DNA from: Poriferisodalis sp965204125
Lineage (GTDB): Bacteria; Actinomycetota; Acidimicrobiia; Acidimicrobiales; Poriferisodalaceae
Length of the DNA: 64,000 bases
Direction of reading: 5' to 3'
Assembly: GCF_965204125.1 (NCBI RefSeq)
Contig: NZ_OZ241968.1
Span: forward strand, 3,286,001 to 3,350,000
Shown here: positions 26,979-34,435 of the stretch, one piece after another
Numbering within the stretch: position 1 is the stretch's first letter
Layout of the letters: each line of letters opens with the position of its first letter
The notes under the pieces: generated by a model
What the model was told of the DNA's origin: nothing
Seen by the model: only the letters and a program-made list of their open reading frames with translations
Databases searched by the model: none
Position numbers and translations under genes: made by a program

Positions 26979-28178
26979 TCACACGAGGGGAGTTCCGGGG
27001 TCGAGACCCAGCCGAATGCGGCCGTAGAGCCGCGCGTTGCCGTCGAAGTCGACGATGGCATGGTGACTGGCGGTGTTGACGTCGCGGTAGCGAGCCTGGA
27101 GCAGGCTGTCGTCGTAGATCCCGTGGGCACCCGCGGCTGCGAAGACTCGGTCGACGGATCGACGAGTCAGCTCGACGGCGTAGGCCGCGTGCCATTTCAG
27201 TTCGGCTCTGTCGTCCAGCTCGAGGCGTTCGCCCGTGCGGGCGACCTCGTCACAGCGGTCGGCGGCCTGCTCGATCAATGCACGGGCCAGGTCGAGCTCG
27301 GTGACCGATTCGGCAACGCGCATCTGGGCGCCGGGGTCTTCGGCCTTGGACGACTTGGTGTACACCTCGCGACGAGCGGCGGTTCGCTCGATGTGCAGGT
27401 CGAGGGCACCGCGACCGATCCCGACCACAGCCGCCGCGAGCTGCACGGAGAGACATACCAGCACCGGGAGACGGTTGGCGAACGTGGCACCGCCCTCGCC
27501 GTGGGGGCTGTGTCCGTCGAAGAGCATCTTGGTAGCGATGGATCGGTGGTCGGGGACGAATACGTCGTCAGCGACGATGTCCTTTGAACCGGTGCCTCGA
27601 AGGCCGAGGGTGAACCAGGTGTCGTCGACATCGACCTCTGACTTGGGAACCATGACGTGCAGGGCCCGCGTCGGGCTCTCGGCAAGCACGTCGGCGACGG
27701 CTCCGATCAGCAGCCAGTCGCCGTGGTCGACTCCAGAGGCGAACTGCCACCGACCGTCGAGGCGCCAGCCGCCGTCGACGCGCGTGGCCCTGCCCTGCGC
27801 CGCGAGCGTTCCGGGGACCCGGATGTCGGGCCCTTCAGCGAACACCTCGGCCTGACACTGCACAGGAAAGCTGCCAACCATCCATGCATGGGCATTGGAC
27901 ACCATCTGGACCCAGCCAGCAGACGGATCGGCGGCGCCAACGACGAAGAGGCTGGCGATCTGGGCGCCGAGACCGGCCTCGGCACCGCCGTGGACGGCGG
28001 GGGTGAGCAGACGAAACAAGCCGGCATTCGCCATCGCTCGGACGGACTCTGGTGCGACGTGGCGGAGCCGTTCGGACTCCGGGGCGTGGGTGCGAAGCAG
28101 CTGGGCGATCGATTCGGCTGCAGCCGTCGGTGAATCGGGCTCTGTTTGCGGGTGTATTCGTGTCACGCGCACCAACAT
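26979..28178 (-). CDS. Acyl-CoA-dehydrogenase-fold flavin monooxygenase
   Basis: A 399-residue protein of the same family as the one at 21835. GLFRLLTPAVHGGAEAGL begins the fold, LDGRWQFASGVDHGDWLLIG is the central region, and GLRGTGSKDIVADDVFVPDHR leads to the helical C-terminus. Probably hydroxylates an aromatic or heteroaromatic ring with reduced flavin from another protein. It is divergent from a PucR-type regulator across a 78-base gap that contains a perfect palindrome, so its expression is probably controlled by that regulator. Substrate unknown. Confidence 0.75.
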   Translation of the reverse strand: MLVRVTRIHPQTEPDSPTAAAESIAQLLRTHAPESERLRHVAPESVRAMANAGLFRLLTPAVHGGAEAGLGAQIASLFVVGAADPSAGWVQMVSNAHAWMVGSFPVQCQAEVFAEGPDIRVPGTLAAQGRATRVDGGWRLDGRWQFASGVDHGDWLLIGAVADVLAESPTRALHVMVPKSEVDVDDTWFTLGLRGTGSKDIVADDVFVPDHRSIATKMLFDGHSPHGEGGATFANRLPVLVCLSVQLAAAVVGIGRGALDLHIERTAARREVYTKSSKAEDPGAQMRVAESVTELDLARALIEQAADRCDEVARTGERLELDDRAELKWHAAYAVELTRRSVDRVFAAAGAHGIYDDSLLQARYRDVNTASHHAIVDFDGNARLYGRIRLGLDPGTPLV

Positions 28179-28192
28179 ATGGATGGACTGAT

Positions 28193-28212
28193 CGAAGATC
28201 TTGGGATCTTCG
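28193..28212. promoter_or_regulatory. Palindromic operator between the monooxygenase and the pucR-type gene
   Basis: CGAAGATC-TTGG-GATCTTCG is a perfect inverted repeat of eight bases per arm. It stands 14 bases before the monooxygenase start and 44 before the regulator start, where a regulator could control both. Binding by the adjacent PucR protein is inference. Confidence 0.65.
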
Positions 28213-28256
28213 CCCGATTATCAGACACCCATTTGTGTTCTCAGTACAATTCTGCG

Positions 28257-29408
28257 ATGAACGGTGCAGACCTGCTTCGCCATGACTACGACGAGCTCCT
28301 TGCACTGCTGGTCACCGAGATCGCCCAGGCCATCCCTGGGTTCAACGACGGAATCGAGAATGCCAAGCACCCGCTGCGGCGGCAGCGCCAAGCGGCGTTG
28401 CGACTCAGTCTCACCGGGATGATTCACGCGATCGACGCCCGGCACGGAATCGTCGTCGAGCCGATGGACTGGAGCGAACACGTCGAACTCGGCCGGATGG
28501 AACGGCGTTACGGACGGCCGCTCGGGCAGATCCTGCGAGCACCGTGGGTCGCATCGCGGACGATTATCCGGTTCGTCAATGATCGGGCCGCCGAATTCGG
28601 CATCTCAGTGGACGCCTGCCATGAGACAAACGAAATTGTCGTTGAGTGGTCAGACCAAATCTCCATCGAGTTCAGCGAGGGCTACAACGACGAGACCGCT
28701 GCTCGCTCCAGCCAACTCGAAGCCCGCCGGCATCACCTCCTGCGAACCGTCCTGGCCGACACTGCTCCGACCGGCGACGCGCTTCTAGCGGCGGCTCAAG
28801 CCGCGAATTGGCGGCCCGCGCCCCGCATCCGGGTACTCGTCGCCCGCGGACCCGGACGCGACCACTACCGTCGGCGCCTCCCCTCAGGCAGCATCGCCGC
28901 CGACCTCGATGACGAACTCGTTGCGCTCATTCCCGCCGCTCACGCCACGACCATCCGCCATAGCTCTGCCGACGACGCTGTCGCGGCCCTCGGGCCGCCA
29001 ACGCCTATCGGCAATTCCGCCTATTCCGCCCGCCTTGCACGTCGCGCAATCGCCCTGGCCAGCGGCAGAAGTCGGCCAGAATTCATCGACAGCACGAACT
29101 GCGAACTGGATCTCGTCGCGTTCGCCGACGTCGCAGCTGCGGAGGCATTCAGCCACCGTCTCCTGCAACCGATCGAGGACAACCCCCAACTCGTCGAAAC
29201 GCTCTACGCATGGCTCTGCCACCATGGCCGGCCGCAGGCCACCGCCCACGCCCTCGGCATCCACCCCAACACCGTCAACTACCGCATGAACCAGATACGC
29301 GAGCGTGTCGGCTCGGCCATCGACAGCCCGGACCACCGTCTCGACCTCTACCTCGCATCCCATATCGCAGTCAGCGGCGCTACAGGCCTCAACGGTGAGA
29401 CGCAATGA
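28257..29408 (+). CDS. PucR/CdaR-type transcriptional regulator
   Basis: A 383-residue regulator. The N-terminal two thirds form an unrecognised ligand-sensing region with a GGDEF-like core typical of the PucR family. The C-terminus LVETLYAWLCHHGRPQATAH, continuing to HPNTVNYRMNQIRERVG, is the PucR helix-turn-helix domain. Family members respond to purines, sugars or aromatic compounds. It is divergent from the monooxygenase and upstream of a luciferase-family oxygenase, so it may control either. The inducer is unknown. Confidence 0.82.
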   Translation: MNGADLLRHDYDELLALLVTEIAQAIPGFNDGIENAKHPLRRQRQAALRLSLTGMIHAIDARHGIVVEPMDWSEHVELGRMERRYGRPLGQILRAPWVASRTIIRFVNDRAAEFGISVDACHETNEIVVEWSDQISIEFSEGYNDETAARSSQLEARRHHLLRTVLADTAPTGDALLAAAQAANWRPAPRIRVLVARGPGRDHYRRRLPSGSIAADLDDELVALIPAAHATTIRHSSADDAVAALGPPTPIGNSAYSARLARRAIALASGRSRPEFIDSTNCELDLVAFADVAAAEAFSHRLLQPIEDNPQLVETLYAWLCHHGRPQATAHALGIHPNTVNYRMNQIRERVGSAIDSPDHRLDLYLASHIAVSGATGLNGETQ

Positions 29409-29522
29409 GCAACGCCGCCGTGAGCAGCTAGTTAATGTCCGCATGAGGTGCAACTTGCTGACAACCCAGCGGCGCCAAGAACGCCCGGCATGGGATCACC
29501 TCGGCCGATGGAGCGTGGCGCT

Positions 29523-30866
29523 ATGCATCTGAGCGCATTCATCCAGGCGTCGCCGAATCATCAGATCAAGGGGATGTGGAAGCACCCTGCCGACGAGACG
29601 TCGTGGGGGTACCGGACGCTGAGCTGGTGGCAGGACCTCGTGCGCACCCTGGAGCGGGGCTGCTTCGACGGGATCTTCTTCGCCGACGTGCTGGGCACCT
29701 ACGACGTGTACGGGGCGAGTCGCGAGGCTGCGTTGCGCGGAGCGGTCCAGATTCCCGGCATCGACCCCACGCTGCTGATCCCGGCGCTGGCGGCATGCAC
29801 CGAGCACCTTGGCTTCGCCGTGACCTTCTCAACGAGCCACCACGCGCCGTACCACACGGCCCGGCTGTTCTCGACGCTCGACCACCTCACCGGCGGCCGT
29901 GTCGGCTGGAACATCGTGACCTCGTACCTGTCCGACGCCGAACGTCAAGGGCTCGGCCAGATCCTCGCCCACGACACCCGGTATGACCGGGCCGACGAGT
30001 ACGTGGATGTCTGCTTGAAGCTGTGGGAGCAGAGCTGGGACGAGGGGGCGATCGTTCGCGATGTCGAGGCCGACACATTCACCGACCCGGCCAAGGTGCA
30101 CGAGATCGACCACGCCGGCGAGTGGTTCACGGTGGAAGGCCCGCACATGGTCGAGCCTTCGCCTCAGCGCACGCCGGTGCTGTACCAGGCGGGGAACTCG
30201 GCACGCGGCGTCGAGTTCGCAGCCAACACCGGCGAGGTCGTGTTCATGTCGGTGCCGGGCAACGACAAGGGCGCCGCCGTCGTGGCGTCGCTGCGCGAGC
30301 AAGCCGCGGCGGCCGGTCGTGACCCTGAGCACATCCGCGCCCTGCAGGTGGCACGGGTGGTGGTTGCCGAGACCGACGCAGAGGCCCGGGCCATGCGCGA
30401 CGAGTGGTCACGGCTGTTCTCGGTCGACGGCTACCTGGCTCTGTACTGCGGCTGGACGGGCATCGACCTCGGCGGGCACCCACCCGACACGCCGATCGAC
30501 GACATCGAGGCGAACGCAATCCGCACCCAGGTCGAGCGCTGGAAGCTGGAGGATCCCGACAAGGTCTGGACCGTCGGTGATGTCGCCCGGCGGCTGTCAG
30601 ACACCGCCGGCGGGTTGGGATTCGTGGGTTCGCCCACCACTGTCGCCGATCAGCTGGAGGCGTTCATCGAAACCACCGGAGTCGACGGGTTCAACGTGAC
30701 AACGGCACCCGTCCCCTGGGGTTTCTCCCAGATCGTCGACTATCTCGTGCCCGAGCTCCAACGACGAGGCCGGTTCCGCACCAGCTACGAAGGCACCACC
30801 TTCCGCGAGAACTTTTTCGGCCCCGGCCAACGTCACCTGCACCCCACCTACCCCCACCCCCGCTGA
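29523..30866 (+). CDS. Luciferase-family FMN-dependent monooxygenase (NtaA/DszA/DmoA group)
   Basis: A 448-residue class C flavin monooxygenase with a TIM-barrel fold that takes FMNH2 from a separate reductase. MHLSAFIQASPNHQIKGMW, HHAPYHTARLFSTLDHLTGG, RVGWNIVTSYLSDAERQG and VLYQAGNSARGVEFAANTGE follow the NtaA/SnaA/DszA order. The group includes nitrilotriacetate, dibenzothiophene sulfone and dimethyl sulfide monooxygenases. The ATG at 29523 has a GGAG site. A dimethyl sulfide substrate would fit the DMSP lyase at 3790, but nothing in the sequence shows this. Confidence 0.85.
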   Translation: MHLSAFIQASPNHQIKGMWKHPADETSWGYRTLSWWQDLVRTLERGCFDGIFFADVLGTYDVYGASREAALRGAVQIPGIDPTLLIPALAACTEHLGFAVTFSTSHHAPYHTARLFSTLDHLTGGRVGWNIVTSYLSDAERQGLGQILAHDTRYDRADEYVDVCLKLWEQSWDEGAIVRDVEADTFTDPAKVHEIDHAGEWFTVEGPHMVEPSPQRTPVLYQAGNSARGVEFAANTGEVVFMSVPGNDKGAAVVASLREQAAAAGRDPEHIRALQVARVVVAETDAEARAMRDEWSRLFSVDGYLALYCGWTGIDLGGHPPDTPIDDIEANAIRTQVERWKLEDPDKVWTVGDVARRLSDTAGGLGFVGSPTTVADQLEAFIETTGVDGFNVTTAPVPWGFSQIVDYLVPELQRRGRFRTSYEGTTFRENFFGPGQRHLHPTYPHPR

Positions 30867-30984
30867 CGCGACTATGGGCACCGCCCCAGGTTCCGATTGG
30901 TGACCCCGTCCTCACGGAAAACGGCTCCTGACCTCATCACACCCTGCGACATACTGATCCCGAACCGGCGTCCCGAACAACAAT

Positions 30985-31005
30985 GTTCCCCATCTGGGGT
31001 ACAAT
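30985..31005 (+). promoter_or_regulatory. relB-yafQ promoter with inverted repeat
   Basis: GTTCCCC-ATCT-GGGGTAC (one mismatch) overlaps the -10-like TACAAT at 31000-31005, about 30 bases before relB. The layout is typical of a toxin-antitoxin operon repressed by its antitoxin. Confidence 0.55.
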
Positions 31006-31031
31006 CGGGACACGGCGCAGGAGATCGCACC

Positions 31032-31286
31032 ATGGCCAAGACCGAGACGATCCGTGCTCGCGTTGAACCGGATCTGAAGATGCAAGCCGAGCGCGTCCTT
31101 CGCGAACTCGGATTGTCGGCCACTGAGGCGATCACGCTGTTCTATAGGCAGGTAGTGCTCCGGCAAGGCGTCCCGTTCGAAGTCAGCATCCCAAACGCCG
31201 AGACGGTCGAAGCGCTGCGCCAGGCCCGGGAACCCGACGAACTGACCGAATACTCAAGTCTCGACGAACTCAAAGCCACGCTGTAG
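31032..31286 (+). CDS. relB: RelB/DinJ-family antitoxin
   Basis: An 84-residue antitoxin. The N-terminal ribbon-helix-helix is TETIRARVEPDLKMQAERVL and the core helices include LSATEAITLFYRQV. The acidic C-terminal tail (AETVEALRQAREPDELTEYS and on) would wrap the toxin. The start at 31032 has a GGAG site. It is followed after six bases by the toxin gene. A copy of the tail is fused to the DUF1330 gene at 32347. Confidence 0.92.
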   Translation: MAKTETIRARVEPDLKMQAERVLRELGLSATEAITLFYRQVVLRQGVPFEVSIPNAETVEALRQAREPDELTEYSSLDELKATL

Positions 31287-31292
31287 CCCGCA

Positions 31293-31559
31293 GTGATCCT
31301 GCGGACCACAAGTCGCTTTGAGAAAGACCTCAAGCGCGCCAAGCGGCGCGGCAAGGATCTCGACAAGCTCTGGGCCGTTCTCGAGGTACTCCTGGCAGAC
31401 GGCGAACTGCACTCCCGGCACCGGCCACATCGCCTATCGGGACAGTGGTCGAACTCCTGGGAATGCCACATCGAGCCTGACTGGCTGCTGATCTGGGATC
31501 GCCAAGAGGACGCTCTGGTGCTTGTCCGAACCGGCACCCACAGCGATCTCTTCGGCTAG
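31293..31559 (+). CDS. YafQ-type RelE-family mRNA endonuclease toxin
   Basis: An 88-residue ribosome-dependent endoribonuclease. It aligns with E. coli YafQ at a constant offset of four: His46, His59, Asp63, His83 and Phe87 stand for YafQ His50, His63, Asp67, His87 and Phe91. CHIEPDWLLIW and THSDLF are the visible motifs. YafQ Asp61 is replaced by Glu. It starts with GTG six bases after relB, so it is probably active and neutralised by the preceding antitoxin. Confidence 0.92.
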   Translation: MILRTTSRFEKDLKRAKRRGKDLDKLWAVLEVLLADGELHSRHRPHRLSGQWSNSWECHIEPDWLLIWDRQEDALVLVRTGTHSDLFG

Positions 31560-31661
31560 TCACAGGACTACAACGGCCCAGTCCGACTACTTTCGCCTAT
31601 CCAATTGCCGTGGAGTCACCGAGTCCAGCGGACCGATCACGACACGAAGCGAGATCAGCCC

Positions 31662-32324
31662 ATGACCCCTGCCACCGACCCGTCGAACGACTCGGCCCGC
31701 GTCCGGGCCCTCGTGGTCGAAGCCGGCACTCAAGCGGCCGAGCTCATCGCCACCCCTGCCGCAGCCGAGCGATGGGACCAGCCTTCGGCTCTTGAAGGCA
31801 TGACGGTCGGGGCACTCTCGGCCCACCTCGTACGCGCCGCCGGCGCCACCATCGCCTACCTCGACCGCACCCCGCCCGACCGGCGCCCCGACGGCGACTT
31901 GCTCACGGCGGTCACCTACTTTCACGCCGCGGTCGACTCTCCAATTCACGACCAGATCAAGGACGTCTCCGCCACCGAGTCGGCCATCGGTCACGAAGCC
32001 ACCGTGGCCAAATGCCGCCAACTGGCCACCGACCTCGAAACACGGCTGGCCGAGGAACCCGCCGACCGTCTCGTCGCCGCGCTGGGAGGCCGACTGCTCA
32101 CGCTCGACGACTTCTGCCGCACCAGGCTGATCGAAGTGCTCCTCCATCTCGACGACCTTGCCGTCAGCATCGGCCAGCCTCGCCCAGCCACCGACCCAGA
32201 GGGCGCAGCGATCATCATCGACATCTGCATCAACATCGCCCGGGATCGCAACGGCGACTGGGGCGTCCTCTACGCCCTGACCCGAGCAGAGCGTTCCACG
32301 GGAACCGTCTTCCCCGTCTTCTAG
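31662..32324 (+). CDS. Mycothiol-dependent maleylpyruvate isomerase-like protein
   Basis: A 220-residue DinB-like protein with the family N-terminal pattern (RWDQPSALEGMTVGALSAHL) and a helical core. A decayed paralogue lies 1.1 kb downstream at 33388-33663, so this gene is part of a duplicated block. The start at 31662 is chosen because the family pattern follows closely; the ribosome binding site is weak. Function unknown; thiol-dependent chemistry is inferred from the family. Confidence 0.7.
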   Translation: MTPATDPSNDSARVRALVVEAGTQAAELIATPAAAERWDQPSALEGMTVGALSAHLVRAAGATIAYLDRTPPDRRPDGDLLTAVTYFHAAVDSPIHDQIKDVSATESAIGHEATVAKCRQLATDLETRLAEEPADRLVAALGGRLLTLDDFCRTRLIEVLLHLDDLAVSIGQPRPATDPEGAAIIIDICINIARDRNGDWGVLYALTRAERSTGTVFPVF

Positions 32325-32346
32325 TTGCCAACCGAAGGGAACACTC

Positions 32347-32865
32347 ATGTCCACGAGCGACGCACCAACCGAGGCGCAGTTGGCACGACTGCAATCTCTG
32401 CCCATGGACGCGCCCCTCGCGGCGCTGAATCTCTTCAAGCTCAACGAGGGAGCGCAGTATCAGCAGGGGGATCCAGAATTCGGCACGCCACTCGCTGAAG
32501 TCAGCGGCGAAGAGGCCCTCGGCCGCTATCTGGCCGAGGCTGGAAGGAAGCTGGAAGACCTCGGCGGCAGGGTTGTGTTCAGCACCACCGTCGATCAGGT
32601 GATGATGGGCCCCGACGAACTCGACTTCGACATCGCCGCCGTGATGTACTTCCCGACACGCTCCGCATTCTTGGCGATGCTCGCAGACCCCGGGTTCCAA
32701 TCAACTTCCCGGCACCGTCGTGCAGGCCTAGCCAAGCACCACATGCTGCACCTTGCCGGCGTTCCATTCGTCGCCGCCGAAACCATCGAAGCCCTGCGAC
32801 AGGCTCGGGAATCCGACAACCTGACCGAATACTCAAGCCTCGACGAACTCAAAGCCACGCTGTAG
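32347..32865 (+). CDS. Chimeric DUF1330 protein with a RelB antitoxin tail
   Basis: A 172-residue protein. Residues ~1-140 are a DUF1330 domain (APLAALNLFKLNEGAQYQQG, AAVMYFPTRSAFLAML). The last ~31 residues are the C-terminal toxin-binding tail of RelB: AETIEALRQARESDNLTEYS and on, ending in KATL, differing from the intact antitoxin at only a few positions. The junction falls at GVPF, which both parents share. The fused tail lacks the RelB DNA-binding part. The bases after the stop resemble the yafQ start, as expected if a second relB-yafQ copy once lay here. The fusion is open and intact, so it may be expressed. Confidence 0.8.
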   Translation: MSTSDAPTEAQLARLQSLPMDAPLAALNLFKLNEGAQYQQGDPEFGTPLAEVSGEEALGRYLAEAGRKLEDLGGRVVFSTTVDQVMMGPDELDFDIAAVMYFPTRSAFLAMLADPGFQSTSRHRRAGLAKHHMLHLAGVPFVAAETIEALRQARESDNLTEYSSLDELKATL

Positions 32866-32895
32866 CCCTCAGCGGTCCCACGGGCGACCAACCCT
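32866..32895 (+). pseudogene. Decayed start of a yafQ-like gene (copy 2)
   Basis: The bases after the chimera's stop align with those after the intact relB stop (31287-31315), including the start of the toxin frame, but with several substitutions and no start codon. Homology fades after about 30 bases. It supports a deleted second relB-yafQ copy. Confidence 0.45.
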
Positions 32896-33374
32896 GGCCG
32901 AGCGCGTCACTCGATCCACAGCGTTCCAGGCGCAGCGTCTCACCAACTCGGGTTGACGATTGCCCAAGCGCCGAAGGTGCTCAAGGGATTCAGGAAGCCG
33001 CTCCCAACCATCCGCTACGGCTAGTCGGCAAGCTTGTCTGGAAAGCAGGCTTCCAGGTCGCTTCGCGGAACCGTGGGCAGGTCCGTGCCTTGCTGCTCGT
33101 GACGACGAATCTCGTCCTCCATCTCTTGAGCATCAGTGTCCGCTATGACCATGTGTTGCGTGGAGAGGACTCTTCGGTTGCGGCGCCGAGGGCCAGCCAG
33201 ACTCGCTGTTTGCTGACCACGCTGCTCGACGGATTCGTAGAGGCTCACGACACGAGTTTCGCGACGCTTCGACTACCCACGCAGCTACGACACGCCACAA
33301 GCCTGTGACCTGCACAAATGAACGCCTGCAAGTTGTGCGCCCCATACCGGGCCACGCGGCCCGCCACCGCACAC
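32896..33374. other. Gene-poor stretch between duplicated remnants
   Basis: About 480 bases with no recognised gene. A minus-strand frame of 75 codons (33248-33021) reads through it, but it has no ribosome binding site and no family I know. The stretch lies where the rest of a duplicated yafQ gene and the front of the isomerase-like paralogue would be expected. Its sequence does not visibly match either, so it was probably replaced. Confidence 0.4.
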
Positions 33375-33390
33375 CCGGGCGTAAGCCCGG
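33375..33390. repeat. Perfect GTAA-loop hairpin
   Basis: CCGGGC-GTAA-GCCCGG, six base pairs closed by a GNRA-type tetraloop. It lies exactly where the paralogue pseudogene begins, and its TAA stops the pseudogene frame. It may be a small mobile or repeat-derived palindrome; no second copy was noticed. Confidence 0.5.
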
Positions 33391-33663
33391 CGCCCCGACG
33401 ACGACCTGCTCACCGCGGTCACCTACCTCCACGCCGCCTTCGACTCCCCCATCCACGACCAGATCAAGGATGTCTCCGCCACCGAATCGGCTATCGGTCA
33501 CGAGGCCACCGTGGCGAAGTGCCGCCAACTGGCTACGGACCCGGAGGGCGCTGCCATCATCATCGAGGTGCACATCGACATTTCCAGCGACCGCAACGGC
33601 GACTGGGGCGTCCTCTACGCCCTGACCCGAGCAAAGCGCTCCAGCAACACCCCCGTCTTCTAA
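33388..33663 (+). pseudogene. Truncated, internally deleted paralogue of the isomerase-like gene
   Basis: The frame (RRPDDDLLTAVTYLHAAFDS through to NTPVF) matches the gene at 31662 closely at its middle and end. The first ~76 codons are missing. A 162-base (54-codon) block is also missing, and in the intact gene it is bounded by direct repeats GCCACCGAC at 32025-32033 and 32187-32195. No start codon precedes the frame, and a TAA lies just upstream. Confidence 0.88.
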
Positions 33664-33704
33664 CGACGGCTGAATGACCACCCAATGCGGTAGCCCCGCT
33701 GGGG

Positions 33705-33977
33705 TCAGGCGACGTCGAGGAACTCGCGGAGAGCTGCTCGGATGATCTCGCTGGTGGTGGTGTGATCGGCCGCTGCTCGGGCTTCGACCGCCGCCTTCAG
33801 CTCAGGATCGATTCGCACCGGCACGACCTCGGCCGGACCCGAACCCATGGAAGGACGGTCACGCCGACGAGTCTTGAGCGCCTCGACGTCGTAGCCGGTC
33901 GATTCGACTTCTTCGGCGATGGCATCGAGATCGGCGTCGGTGAGGACCCGTGCGGTATTGGTCGTGTGGGCCGTCAC
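33705..33977 (-). CDS. Ribbon-helix-helix protein (orphan antitoxin-like)
   Basis: A 90-residue protein with a C-terminal ribbon-helix-helix DNA-binding motif (VVPVRIDPELKAAVEARAAA, then TSEIIRAALREFL) and an N-terminal segment VLTDADLDAIAEEVESTGYD that in relatives contacts a toxin. No toxin gene is adjacent. Its start overlaps the RNase HI stop (ATGA), so it is the last gene of the TIR-RNase HI operon and may regulate it. Confidence 0.8.
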   Translation of the reverse strand: MTAHTTNTARVLTDADLDAIAEEVESTGYDVEALKTRRRDRPSMGSGPAEVVPVRIDPELKAAVEARAAADHTTTSEIIRAALREFLDVA

Positions 33978-34435
33978 TGACCGAGTACTTCCCGCGCCAA
34001 ACGCTGTTTCGCCCGTTGTGCTGCGCCGTGCGCCAGCGCATCAGCTCGGTTGTTGAGCACATGAGTGGAGTGACCGAGCACCTTCTCGAAGGTGACATCT
34101 CGCCCTTGTAGCGCTCGATCAATCAGCTCGATCAGATCGACGTTCTCGACAGGCTTGTTGGACGCCGTTCGCATTCCACGAGCGCGCCAGCGCGCGAGCC
34201 ACTCAGTAAACACGCCGATGACATAGGCAGAATCGGTTTGCACGACCAGCGGTCCGCCAGTGTCGACTGCGAGGAGCAGCTCAAGCACGGCCCGCAGCTC
34301 CATGCGGTTGTTCGTTGAGCGTCGCGCCCCGGCGAAGCCCTCACGACCATCCTCGGTGACCCAAGCCCATCCCCCGGGACCGGGATTGCCTAGCGAAGAT
34401 CCGTCGGTTGCCGCTGTGGTGACCTCGGGATTCAT
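33974..34435 (-). CDS. rnhA: Ribonuclease HI
   Basis: A 153-residue type 1 RNase H that cuts the RNA strand of RNA:DNA hybrids. All four metal-binding acids are present: Asp11 in TDGSSLGNPGPGGW, Glu46 in NNRMELRAV, Asp68 in QTDSAYVIG and Asp132 in NNRADALA. The auxiliary His122 is in GHSTH, and NPGPGGW is typical. It is the expected length for an active enzyme. It overlaps the TIR-like gene upstream and the ribbon-helix-helix gene downstream, both as ATGA. This makes it an operon member rather than a housekeeping copy; a chromosomal RNase H elsewhere would be expected. Confidence 0.95.
   Translation of the reverse strand: MNPEVTTAATDGSSLGNPGPGGWAWVTEDGREGFAGARRSTNNRMELRAVLELLLAVDTGGPLVVQTDSAYVIGVFTEWLARWRARGMRTASNKPVENVDLIELIDRALQGRDVTFEKVLGHSTHVLNNRADALAHGAAQRAKQRLAREVLGQ

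Noticed and set aside
33021..33248. 75-codon minus-strand frame
   Set aside because: No ribosome binding site, no family and a location in decayed DNA.
33705..34435. RNase HI and the ribbon-helix-helix protein as an ordinary toxin-antitoxin pair
   Set aside because: RNase HI has a full active site of the housekeeping type and is not a known toxin; the overlap with the TIR gene points to a three-gene operon instead.
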